15,420 nucleotides of DNA, taken from NCBI GenBank assembly GCA_014384665.1, contig JACNFI010000295.1, positions 1 to 15,420 on the forward strand. The letters run 5' to 3'. The stretch is from Candidatus Cloacimonadota bacterium. GTDB taxonomy: Bacteria; Cloacimonadota; Cloacimonadia; JGIOTU-2. Below, one piece after another: positions 1 to 8,700 of this stretch (its first letter is position 1; each line of letters starts with the position of its first letter). The notes below the pieces were generated by a model, which was given only the letters and a program-made list of their open reading frames with translations, was not told where the DNA came from and made no database searches. A program made the translations under genes and the position numbers.

Positions 1-2
1 AG

Positions 3-710
3 ATGAAAAAGAGTAAAAGGTATTTGCAAGAAAGTGAAAAAATTGATAAAGCTAAAAGTTATCAGTTGAATCAAGCAATTGAACTACTTAAACAATTAGG
101 AAATACAAAATTTGATGAAACAGTTGAAATTCATCTTCGTATAGGTGTTGACCCACAAAAGGCAAATCAAGTAGTAAGGGGAACGGTTATTCTTCCAAAT
201 GGTACAGGAAAAGCGATAAAAGTTTTAGTGTTTGCGGAAGGAGATAAAGCTGAAGAAGCTAAAAATGCAGGAGCTGATTTCGTGGGTATGGATAATCTTG
301 CAGAAAAAATACAAAATGGGTGGACTGATTTTGATATAGCAATTGCAACTCCAAATATGATGAAAAATATAGGTAAATTAGCTAAGATTTTAGGTCCACG
401 AAAACTTATGCCTAATCCAAAAACCGGCACAATTACAATGGATATTGAAAATGCAGTTAAGGAATCAAAAGCTGGTAAAATTGAATATAGAATTGATAAA
501 TCAGCAAATATGCATATACCTGTTGGTAAAATATCTTTTGAAATAGAAAAAATTTATGAAAACATATCTACTTTAATGAAAGCCGTTGTTAGAGATAAAC
601 CAGCATCAGCAAAAGGAAAATATATCAAAAATATGACTCTATGTTCTACAATGAGTCCAGCAATAAAAATAGATTCAATTTCTTTTTTAAAAGAAATCCA
701 AACAAAATAG
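3..710 (+). CDS. rplA: 50S ribosomal protein L1
   Basis: L1 binds 23S rRNA at the E-site side and forms the mobile stalk that helps release deacylated tRNA; in many bacteria it also represses its own mRNA. The 235-residue product is essentially full length (E. coli L1 is 234). The N-terminus MKKSKRYLQ matches the usual L1 start, so the ATG at 3 is taken as genuine although its ribosome-binding site lies before the window. The family motif, usually GPRGLMPNPKTGT, is present at residues 131-143 but reads GPRKLMPNPKTGT, with Lys134 for the common Gly. The C-terminal part keeps the usual VGKISF and AKGKY segments. It is followed after 8 bp by rplJ; rplK would be expected just upstream, outside the window. 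Family assignment is certain. Confidence 0.98.
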   Translation: MKKSKRYLQESEKIDKAKSYQLNQAIELLKQLGNTKFDETVEIHLRIGVDPQKANQVVRGTVILPNGTGKAIKVLVFAEGDKAEEAKNAGADFVGMDNLAEKIQNGWTDFDIAIATPNMMKNIGKLAKILGPRKLMPNPKTGTITMDIENAVKESKAGKIEYRIDKSANMHIPVGKISFEIEKIYENISTLMKAVVRDKPASAKGKYIKNMTLCSTMSPAIKIDSISFLKEIQTK

Positions 711-718
711 GAAAATTT

Positions 719-1258
719 ATGGAGCAGAAATCTATTAATCCCAAGAATATTGAAGTTGTAAAAAATATTAAGAATTATCTTCAAGATGCAAAATCAATTA
801 TTTTTGTTGATTATAAAGGTCTTACGGTTCAAGAAGAAACTAAATTGAGAAAAAATTTTAGAGAAAATAAAGTTAATTATTTTGTGGCTAAAAATCGTTT
901 GCTTAAAATCGCTATACGAGATCTATCAATAACTGGATTAGATGAATATCTTATTGGACCAACTGCTGTTGCTGTTTCTAAAGAAGATGAGGTTATACCT
1001 GCAAAATTGATAGATGAATTTGCAAAAAATCTTCCAGAAGAAAGGAATCTGCCAAAATTTAAGTTTGGAATAGTTGATAATAGTTTAATGAATATTGAGG
1101 GTTTGAATAAAATTGTTAAACTCCCTCCAAAACGAGAACTTTTAGCAAAAATAGTAGGAGGTATAAATTCACCAATAACAGGAATAGTTTTTACTCTTAA
1201 TGGTATCTTGCAAAAATTAGTTATTGTATTAAACCAGATTAAAAATAAAAAACAATAA
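719..1258 (+). CDS. rplJ: 50S ribosomal protein L10
   Basis: L10 anchors dimers of L12 on the ribosome and forms the base of the GTPase-recruiting stalk. The product is 179 residues, within the family range. Family features include SIIFVDYKGLTV and the FVAKNRLLKIA segment near residues 57-67; the C-terminal helix that docks L12 dimers ends in NGILQKLVIVLNQIKN. I chose the ATG at 719 rather than the in-frame ATG at 641. It has an AGGA at 709-712 with a 6-nt spacer, and the extra 26 residues from 641 would lie inside rplA and have no L10 character. Only 8 bp separate it from rplA, so the structured L10 leader often found before rplJ has no room here. L12 follows after a 105-bp gap. Confidence 0.97.
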   Translation: MEQKSINPKNIEVVKNIKNYLQDAKSIIFVDYKGLTVQEETKLRKNFRENKVNYFVAKNRLLKIAIRDLSITGLDEYLIGPTAVAVSKEDEVIPAKLIDEFAKNLPEERNLPKFKFGIVDNSLMNIEGLNKIVKLPPKRELLAKIVGGINSPITGIVFTLNGILQKLVIVLNQIKNKKQ

Positions 1259-1363
1259 TCTATACTAATTTTGTTAATATTATTTCCAAAGATTATCAAC
1301 TACAATTATTTAAATAAAGTAGTCATTATTAAAAAAAATATATCAAAAAAAATAGGAGTATAA
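1259..1363 (+). other. rplJ-rplL spacer with imperfect hairpin
   Basis: This 105-bp spacer is very AT-rich. It contains an imperfect inverted repeat at 1299-1323: ACTAC and GTAGT arms enclose the self-complementary TTATTTAAATAA, with small unpaired bases. A weak promoter-like pair, TTGTTA (1271-1276) and TATCAA (1294-1299), has a 17-bp spacer but only four of six consensus bases in each box. Two A-runs precede the clear rplL ribosome-binding site AGGAG at 1354-1358. No T-run follows the hairpin, so it is not a standard terminator. Any regulatory role is inference. Confidence 0.3.
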
Positions 1364-1750
1364 ATGAAAGAAGTCGGCACGAAAAAGAAGATACTTGAGC
1401 TTATTAAAGGGCTGAATGTTATGGAGTTGGCTGAATTAGTTAAAGCCTTAGAAGAGGAATTCGGGGTAAGTGCTACAGCCCCTGTTGGAACCTTTGCCGG
1501 AGCTGAAACCACAGAAACATCTAAACCCGCTGAAGAACAAACTGAATTTGATGTTATTCTTACTAATGCTGGAGCCAAAAAAATTCAAGTAATTAAAGTT
1601 GTAAGACAGATTACAAAATTAGGATTAAAAGAATCTAAAGCATTAGTTGATGAAGCTCCCAAACCTATAGTAATGGGTGTATCAAAAGATGAAGCTGCAG
1701 CAGTAAAAGAAAAAATTGAAGCTGAAGGCGGAGCTGTAGAAATAAAATAA
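1364..1750 (+). CDS. rplL: 50S ribosomal protein L7/L12
   Basis: L12 is the multicopy stalk protein that recruits and stimulates EF-G, EF-Tu, IF2 and RF3. The 128-residue product has the N-terminal dimerisation domain ([20 protein letters not shown], about residues 18-37). A short hinge rich in Ala, Thr, Glu and Pro follows (about 38-60), then the C-terminal domain starting [20 protein letters not shown] with the conserved [16 protein letters not shown] segment. The start at 1364 is supported by AGGAG at 1354-1358, a 5-nt spacer. The sequence around the hinge is visibly richer in G+C than the flanking spacers, as expected for a very highly expressed protein. It lies between L10 and the RNA polymerase genes, as in most bacteria. 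Identity is certain. Confidence 0.98.
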   Translation: MKEVGTKKKILELIKGLNVMELAELVKALEEEFGVSATAPVGTFAGAETTETSKPAEEQTEFDVILTNAGAKKIQVIKVVRQITKLGLKESKALVDEAPKPIVMGVSKDEAAAVKEKIEAEGGAVEIK

Positions 1751-1798
1751 TTTATTTAAACTTTTAATCATTATTAGATATTAAATACTTTCAGTTTT

Positions 1799-1815
1799 GA
1801 TTTACACTGTAAATC
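1799..1815. repeat. 17-bp palindrome upstream of rpoB
   Basis: GATTTAC (1799-1805) and GTAAATC (1809-1815) are perfect 7-bp inverted arms around ACT. The palindrome covers the candidate -35 box at 1801-1806, the geometry expected of a repressor or activator operator. It could equally be an RNA hairpin in read-through transcripts from rplL. No T-run follows, so it does not look like a terminator. The arms are directly seen; the function is inference. Confidence 0.5.
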
Positions 1816-1829
1816 TCATTTATTATAAT
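1801..1829 (+). promoter_or_regulatory. candidate sigma70-type promoter for rpoB
   Basis: TTTACA at 1801-1806 (five of six bases of TTGACA) is followed after exactly 17 bp by TATAAT at 1824-1829 (six of six). Transcription would begin near 1836-1838, giving a leader of about 50 nt before the rpoB start at 1889. The match is good but the region is AT-rich, so a chance occurrence is possible. Some FCB lineages also use a diverged housekeeping sigma factor with different boxes. It would allow RNA polymerase genes to be expressed apart from the upstream ribosomal protein genes. Confidence 0.5.
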
Positions 1830-1877
1830 TATAATTTTATGTTTTTTATGACAAATTCAAAAGTAGTTTGATATATC

Positions 1878-1883
1878 AAGGAG
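1878..1883 (+). promoter_or_regulatory. ribosome-binding site that sets the rpoB start
   Basis: AAGGAG at 1878-1883 lies 5 nt before the TTG at 1889. It is downstream of the alternative in-frame TTG at 1868, so it favours 1889 as the translation start. Confidence 0.75.
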
Positions 1884-1888
1884 ACACT

Positions 1889-4800
1889 TTGAACAAAAGA
1901 AAGTCCTTTTCTAAAATGTCTGAAAGATTACATGGATTTCAACTTCCAAAAGTAGAAATACCTAACCTTTTATCTATGCAAAAAGGCTCGTATGCGAAAT
2001 TTCTTCAAAAAGATATAATTCCTCTAAAAAGAAAAAATATTGGATTACAAAGGGTATTTAGTACTCATTTTCCCGTTGAAGATACGCAATTAAGATATTT
2101 ACTTGAATTTGTTCAATATACAGTTTTAAAAGAAAAGTATACTCCTGATGAATGTGTTGATAGAAATCTTACTTATCAAGCGCCATTAAAGGTAAAATTT
2201 CGTCTTACAATTTTTGAAAAAACTATTGAAGGGAAACCAAAACATGTAAAAAATGTGATAGAACAGGATTTATTCCTGGGTGAAATCCCAATTATTACTA
2301 AAAGAGGAACTTTTATCATAAATGGTGAAGAGAAAGTTATTATAAGTCAATTGAAACGTTCTCCAGGAGTTACTTTTACCTCTGAAATTCATGGTAGTGG
2401 AAAGGAGCTTTTTTCTGCGAAAGTTATTCCTGTTCAAGGTTCATGGGTTCAATTTATAACTGATACTCACGATGTTATTTATATGCTCATTGATAAACGA
2501 CATAAAGTGCCTGTATCAATAATTCTTCGTTGCGTAGGTCTTTCAGATAATAATAAAATTAGAGCAACATTTTATCAAAGTGAGGAAATTAATATTACTA
2601 AAGATGACTTTAGTGAAAGAATTATATTTGTAGATATAATAGATAAAAATAGTGGAGAAGTTTTTACTGAAGGTGGAAAAGTTATAACTAAAACCATTGT
2701 AGATAAGCTTATTAATGCTGGAATTAGTAAAGTAAAAGTTATTGCTCAGAATTGTGAAGAGGAAAGAAAATTCATTGAAAATACTTTAGCAAAGGATTCC
2801 ACTGATTCAGAGGAGAAAGCATTAAAATTTATTTATAATATTTTTCGCCCAGGTGAAGAACCTTCACTTGAATCTGCGAAAGAATTAGTTGATAGAATAT
2901 TCTTTAATGAAAAGAGATATAGTTTGGGTGAGGTAGGAAGATTTAAACTTAATAAACGTTTGAATTTGGAAGTTGATTTGAATACTCAAATTCTTACTCA
3001 AACTGATTTCATTGCAATCATCAAAGAAATTATTAACCTTAATAAAGGTGAAAGCAGTACCGATGATATAGACCATCTGGCTAATAGAAGAATTAGTGGA
3101 GTAGGAGAGTTGGTTGCTAATCAATTTTCTATTGGATTGTCACGAGTGGCTCGTATAGCAAGGGAAAGAATGACTTTGAGCAACATTGAAGAAATTTCAA
3201 TACTGAGTTTAATTAATACAAATGCGTTAATGGCTGTAGTCCATTCATTCTTTTTAACAGGAGAACTGTCACAATTTATGGAGCAGACAAACCCACTTGC
3301 TGCAATTACTCATATGAGAAGATTTAGTGCTTTAGGACCCGGAGGATTGACCAGGGACAGAGCGGGATTTGAGGTAAGAGATGTTCATTATTCGCACTAT
3401 GGTAGAATTTGCCCAATTGAAACCCCGGAAGGTCCAAATATTGGTTTGTTAACTTCACCATCTTTATATGCCAAAGTTAATGAATATGGATTTCTTGTAA
3501 CCCCTTATGTTAAAGTGAATAATGGGAAAGTAATGCATCAAATAGATTATTTAGACCCATTGGAAGAGGAAAATAAAAGAATTGCTCAGGCAGGAATTGA
3601 AGTAGATAAAAATGGTAGTATTATTAAAGATACAATATTCTGTCTCTCTGGAGGTGATTTTGTAAGGGTTCCTAAAAATGAAGTAGATTACATTGATGTA
3701 TCAAGACAGCAAATTGCAAGTGTTTCAGCTGGTTTGATACCATTCCTAGATCATGATGATGCGAATCGTGCACTAATGGGCTCCAATATGCAAAGACAAG
3801 CCGTTCCGCTTATTAAACCGCAACCACCTATTGTCGCAACAGGTATTGAGCGATTGGTAGCAAAAGATTCAGAACTTGCAGCAAAAGCCCCTTTTGATGC
3901 AGTTGTTGATAAAGTTTTATCAAATCAAATTATACTTAAAAAAATTGTTGAGAAAGATGAAAAAGATTCTATTTTAGATTTAGAAAATATAAAAATTATT
4001 AATTTGAAAAAATTTAATAGAACAAATCAAGACACCTGTATTAATCAACATCCAGAAGTTAATATTGGGCAAAAGGTTAAGAAAGGTGAATTGATTTCTG
4101 ATGGTCCTGCGATAAAAAATGGTGAATTGGCTCTTGGAACAAATATGTTAGTAGCTTTTATGCCCTGGTATGGTTATAATTATGAAGATGCGATAATTAT
4201 AAGTGAACGAGTTGCAAGAGATGATATACTTACATCAATTTATATAGATGAATTGGAAGTTGTCGTGCGTAGCACAAGAGAAGGTGATGAGGAATTGACC
4301 AATGATATTCCTAATGTGCCAAAATATTCATTAAGAAATCTTGATAAAAATGGAGTCATAAGTGTTGGCTCTCAAATTAAATCTGGGGATATTTTAGTTG
4401 GAAAAATTACACCAAAATCTGCAAGTATTGATTTGTCCCCAGAAGAAAAACTTATGAGAGCACTATTTGGTGAAAGAGCAGGTGACTTTTCAGATACCTC
4501 ATTAAAAGCAAAACCAGGTATGGAAGGTGTCGTTGTTGATATTAAGATTTTTTCTCGTCAGGAAAAAAATGAAAGCTCAGAGGAAGAGAAAGAACAGAAA
4601 CTAAAAATATTAAAAAATAAATTTGATGTTGATAATAAAAAAATATTCAAGTATCTAAAAAATCAATTATCAAAATTATTAATTGGTGAAAAAGCATATA
4701 GAATTAATGAAATTAAAACAGGAAGATTTTTTATTCCACCAGGAAAAACTATCAATAAAGAAAATTTTAAGAAGATTGTCTTCAAAAAACTTAATCTTGA

Positions 4801-5698
4801 TAATAAGTTTGTAGAGAATGAAAAGAAAAATGAGAAAATTTATAATGAAGTTATTTTCAATGTAAAAAGTAAATTACAAGAAAAAGAAAACAACTATAAA
4901 AAGAAAAGAGATAGAATTAAATACGGAGATGAACTTCCATCCAGTGTTTTGAAAATGGTAAAAATTTTTATTGCAAAGAAGCGACAAATTGAAGTCGGCG
5001 ACAAAATGGCTGGTAGACATGGTAATAAAGGTGTTATTGCTAAAATCGCACCAATTGAAGATATGCCCTTTCTTGAAGATGGTACACCTGTTGATATTAT
5101 TCTAAATCCACTTGGAGTTCCATCACGAATGAATATCGGGCAGATATTAGAAACTCATTTAGGATGGGCAGCTCAAGCCCTTGGATACAAGGCAGAAACC
5201 CCTATTTTTGATGGTGCTACAATATCAGAAATTGTTGGGCAGTTAAAAAAAGCAAATCTGCAAGAAGATGGTAAAGTGATTCTCTATGATGGAAAAATAG
5301 GAGAAGCTTTTCACGAAAAAGTCACTGTTGGCATAATATATATGATGAAACTAAATCACCTTGTGGCTGATAAAATGCATGCCCGTTCAACAGGTCCTTA
5401 TTCATTAGTTACTCAACAACCATTAGGTGGAAAAGCACAGCATGGTGGCCAACGATTAGGTGAGATGGAAGTATGGGCTTTGGAAGCTTATGGAGCTTCC
5501 CGTGTACTGCAAGAGATGCTTACTGTGAAATCTGATGATGTTGAAGGTAGAAATCTTACTTATGAGGCTATTACAAAAGGTAAAGAATTACCAGAACCAG
5601 GTATTCCAGAATCATTTAATGTCTTGGTAAGTGAACTCAAAAGTTTATCTCTTGATGTTGAATTGACTTCAGAAAAATCTGAAAATAATGGTAGTTAA
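1889..5698 (+). CDS. rpoB: DNA-directed RNA polymerase subunit beta
   Basis: This is the beta subunit of core RNA polymerase, forming one pincer, the rifampicin pocket and part of the active centre. With the TTG start at 1889 (AAGGAG at 1878-1883) the product is 1269 residues. Visible landmarks are: rifampicin region LSQFMEQTNP at 460-469 through SALGPGGL; IETPEGPNIGLL; DANRALMGSNMQRQAVP; the active-site pair Glu766-Asp767 in GYNYEDAI; and GDKMAGRHGNKG at 1037-1048. The C-terminal clamp segment contains GGKAQHGGQR and EMEVWALEAYGA. Between about residues 890 and 1015 lies a Lys/Glu/Asn-rich, probably coiled-coil insert, at the position of the lineage-specific insert E. coli beta also has. Glu465 and Ala471 replace E. 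coli Asp516 and Ser522. rpoC follows after 28 bp. Confidence 0.98.
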   Translation: MNKRKSFSKMSERLHGFQLPKVEIPNLLSMQKGSYAKFLQKDIIPLKRKNIGLQRVFSTHFPVEDTQLRYLLEFVQYTVLKEKYTPDECVDRNLTYQAPLKVKFRLTIFEKTIEGKPKHVKNVIEQDLFLGEIPIITKRGTFIINGEEKVIISQLKRSPGVTFTSEIHGSGKELFSAKVIPVQGSWVQFITDTHDVIYMLIDKRHKVPVSIILRCVGLSDNNKIRATFYQSEEINITKDDFSERIIFVDIIDKNSGEVFTEGGKVITKTIVDKLINAGISKVKVIAQNCEEERKFIENTLAKDSTDSEEKALKFIYNIFRPGEEPSLESAKELVDRIFFNEKRYSLGEVGRFKLNKRLNLEVDLNTQILTQTDFIAIIKEIINLNKGESSTDDIDHLANRRISGVGELVANQFSIGLSRVARIARERMTLSNIEEISILSLINTNALMAVVHSFFLTGELSQFMEQTNPLAAITHMRRFSALGPGGLTRDRAGFEVRDVHYSHYGRICPIETPEGPNIGLLTSPSLYAKVNEYGFLVTPYVKVNNGKVMHQIDYLDPLEEENKRIAQAGIEVDKNGSIIKDTIFCLSGGDFVRVPKNEVDYIDVSRQQIASVSAGLIPFLDHDDANRALMGSNMQRQAVPLIKPQPPIVATGIERLVAKDSELAAKAPFDAVVDKVLSNQIILKKIVEKDEKDSILDLENIKIINLKKFNRTNQDTCINQHPEVNIGQKVKKGELISDGPAIKNGELALGTNMLVAFMPWYGYNYEDAIIISERVARDDILTSIYIDELEVVVRSTREGDEELTNDIPNVPKYSLRNLDKNGVISVGSQIKSGDILVGKITPKSASIDLSPEEKLMRALFGERAGDFSDTSLKAKPGMEGVVVDIKIFSRQEKNESSEEEKEQKLKILKNKFDVDNKKIFKYLKNQLSKLLIGEKAYRINEIKTGRFFIPPGKTINKENFKKIVFKKLNLDNKFVENEKKNEKIYNEVIFNVKSKLQEKENNYKKKRDRIKYGDELPSSVLKMVKIFIAKKRQIEVGDKMAGRHGNKGVIAKIAPIEDMPFLEDGTPVDIILNPLGVPSRMNIGQILETHLGWAAQALGYKAETPIFDGATISEIVGQLKKANLQEDGKVILYDGKIGEAFHEKVTVGIIYMMKLNHLVADKMHARSTGPYSLVTQQPLGGKAQHGGQRLGEMEVWALEAYGASRVLQEMLTVKSDDVEGRNLTYEAITKGKELPEPGIPESFNVLVSELKSLSLDVELTSEKSENNGS

Positions 5699-5726
5699 TT
5701 TTGAATTATTTCATAAGAGTGTATAA

Positions 5727-8700
5727 ATGATAAGAGAGTTAAAAAGAGACGAAGTAGTTAAAGATTACAACATTGTTAGTATAAAAATCGCTTCTCCAGA
5801 AAAAATAAGAGATTGGTCTTATGGTGAAGTATTAAGACCAGAAACCGTAAATTATAGAACATTGAAACCTGAAAAAGATGGTCTCTTCTGCGAAAGAATT
5901 TTTGGCCCAGAAAAAGATTATGAATGTTCTTGTGGAAAGTATAAAAAATATAGATTCAAAGGATTAATTTGTGATCGCTGTGGTGTTGAAGTTACAACTT
6001 CTAAAGTTAGAAGGCAGAGAATGGGACATATTGAGTTAGCGGTTCCTGTAGCTCATATCTGGTTTGTAAAATCTACACCAAATCCTATTCAACTTTTATT
6101 AGATTTAAAAGGCAAAGAATTAGAAAGAGTTTTATATTATGAGTCATATATTGTATTAAATCCCGGTGCTTCTGACTACGATATAGGTGGTGTTATTGAT
6201 GAAGAAGAATATCTTGCTGCAGTTGAGAAATATCCAAGAGGATTTATTGCTAAAATGGGTGCTGAACCAATAAGAAAATTGTTAGAACAAATTGACCTTA
6301 ATAATGAAGCTGATAAGCTGCGTACCGCAATGAAGTTTGAAACTAAACAAGCCAAAATTAAATTGATAAAGAAACTTAAAATTGTAGATGCTTTTATTAA
6401 TTCTGATAATCTTCCTCAATGGATGATTTTGGAAGTTCTGCCAGTTATACCCCCAGATCTCCGCCCATTAGTTTTCCTTGAAAGTGGCAGTTTTGCTACT
6501 GCTGATTTTAATGACCTGTATAGAAGAGTAATTACCAGAAATAATAGATTAAAAGGTCTTATACAGAGATATGCTCCGGAAGTAATATTACGAAATGAAA
6601 AAAGAATCTTACAGGAAGCTGTTGATGCTTTACTGGATAATAGTAGAAAATCAAGACCGGTTAAAGGAAGAGGAAATCGTCTTTTAAAATCTTTAAGCGA
6701 TCAACTGAAAGGCAAGCAAGGACGTTTTAGACAAAATTTATTAGGAAAACGAGTTGATTATTCAGGACGTTCTGTTATTGTAATAGGTCCCGATTTGAAA
6801 ATTAATCAATGTGGTCTGCCAAAAAAAATGGCTTTGGAATTATTTAAACCATTTATTATTGAAAAAATTGAAAAGATAGAAGGTGTAAGCAGCACGAAAC
6901 AAGCTAAAAGATTAATGGAAGAAAAAAAACCAGAAGTATTGAAGATTCTTGAGGATGTAATAAAAGATTATCCAATAATTATGAATAGAGCCCCTACACT
7001 ACATCGTCTTAGTATGCAGAGTTTTTTACCTGTATTAATTGAAGAAAAATCTATTCAGTTGCACCCATTATTATGTTTACCTTTTAATGCAGATTTTGAT
7101 GGTGACACAATGTCAGTTCATATTCCACTTTCAGGAGAAGCCCGGATAGAAGCATCTGTCTTAATGAGTCCTATCAATAATATTCTTTCTCCTGCAAATG
7201 GAAAACCTGTTCTCATGGCAAATCAGGATATTGTTCTTGGTGTATATTTTCTAACCTGCGCACTCACAGATGAACCTGAAGATACAAAAGATTTACCAAA
7301 ATTTTTTTCTACTGATGAAGCTATTATGGCTTTTGAACTTAATAGTTCAAAAATCTATGAAAAAAGAAATATTCAAGAAAAAGAAGAAAAAGCAAACCAG
7401 ATTCATATACATTCTTGGATTAAATACAATTGCCCTGAAGAAAATAAGAGAATCATAACCACAATAGGGAGAATAATTTTCAATCAGATAGTTCCTGAAA
7501 AATTAGGATTTAAGAATTATACTTTTGATAAAGGGAAAATAAATCAACTTACTTATGAAATTTTTACAGAATATGGAGCCAACAAAACAGCCAATTATCT
7601 TGATGAACTAAAAGATTTAGGTTTTAAATATGCAACAAAATCAGGAACTACCTTTGGGAAAGATGACATTGTTGTTCCAAAAGAAAAGGGAGAAGTTTTA
7701 GCCCAGGCAGATAGAGAAGTAGAAGATGTTCAGTATGAATATGAAAACGGTATAATTACCGAAAGCGAACGATATGATAGATTAATAGATAGATGGAAAA
7801 TAGCTACTGAAGATATTACCGATTTGATGATGAAAGAGTTAGAAAAAGATAGAAATGGGTTAAATCCAATTTGGATTATGGCAAGATCTGGTGCAAGAGG
7901 TGGAAGAGATCAAATTAAACAATTAGGTGCTATGCGTGGACTGATGGAGAAACCTCAAAAGAAAATAACTGGTGGAATAGGTGAAATTATTGAAAATCCA
8001 ATTAAGTCAAATTTTAAAGAAGGTTTAAGTATTTTAGAATATTTCATTTCAACCCATGGCGCACGAAAAGGACTTGCAGATACGGCTTTGAAAACAGCTG
8101 ACGCTGGTTATCTTACCCGAAGATTAGTAGATGTTGCACAATCTGTGGTTATTACTAAGGAAGATTGCGGAACTATTGAAGGTGTTAATATGTCTGCTCT
8201 TAAAGAAGGAAACGAAATAATTGAACCTATTAGTGATAGAATTAGAGGAAAAACCGCTGTTGAAGATGTTGTTGACCCTGTGAGTGGAGAAGTTATTATT
8301 AAAGCAGGGGAAACCATTTCTGATAAAAAAGCAAATTTGATTCAAAAACATGGTATCAGAACTGTAAAAATACGTTCTGTGCTTACCTGCGAAGCAGAAA
8401 AAGGAATTTGTGCTAAATGTTATGGAAGAGATCTTTCTACTAATAAGCCAGTTACAATTGGTGTGCCTGTTGGAGTTATTGCTGCACAAAGTATTGGAGA
8501 ACCAGGCACTCAACTTACACTTAGAACATTCCACATTGGTGGAACTGCAAGTACAACCATAGAAAAAGCAGAAGTAAACGCTGATAAAGATGGTATCATA
8601 AAATTTGAAAGACTTGATTATGTTATTGACCGTGAAAAACATAAGATTGCAGTAAGTCATATTGGGAAAATAAAAATAATTGATGGAGAACTAAATGAAG

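Noticed and set aside
641..718. In-frame upstream ATG that would add 26 residues to L10
   Set aside because: The extension lies inside rplA, has no L10 similarity, and the ATG at 719 has an AGGA at suitable distance.
877..1299. Minus-strand open frame of 140 codons opposite rplJ
   Set aside because: Shadow of rplJ; no start signal or domain.
1299..1323. Terminator in the rplJ-rplL spacer
   Set aside because: The stem is weak and AT-only inside, with no T-run after it; it precedes an essential co-transcribed gene.
1868..1888. Upstream in-frame TTG as the rpoB start
   Set aside because: AAGGAG at 1878-1883 would lie inside the coding region; it fits the TTG at 1889, and the extra residues have no family match.
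8124..8660. Minus-strand open frame of 178 codons opposite rpoC
   Set aside because: It is a reverse-frame shadow of a highly conserved part of rpoC, rich in Cys, Phe, Asn and Ser with no domain; coding on the + strand is certain.
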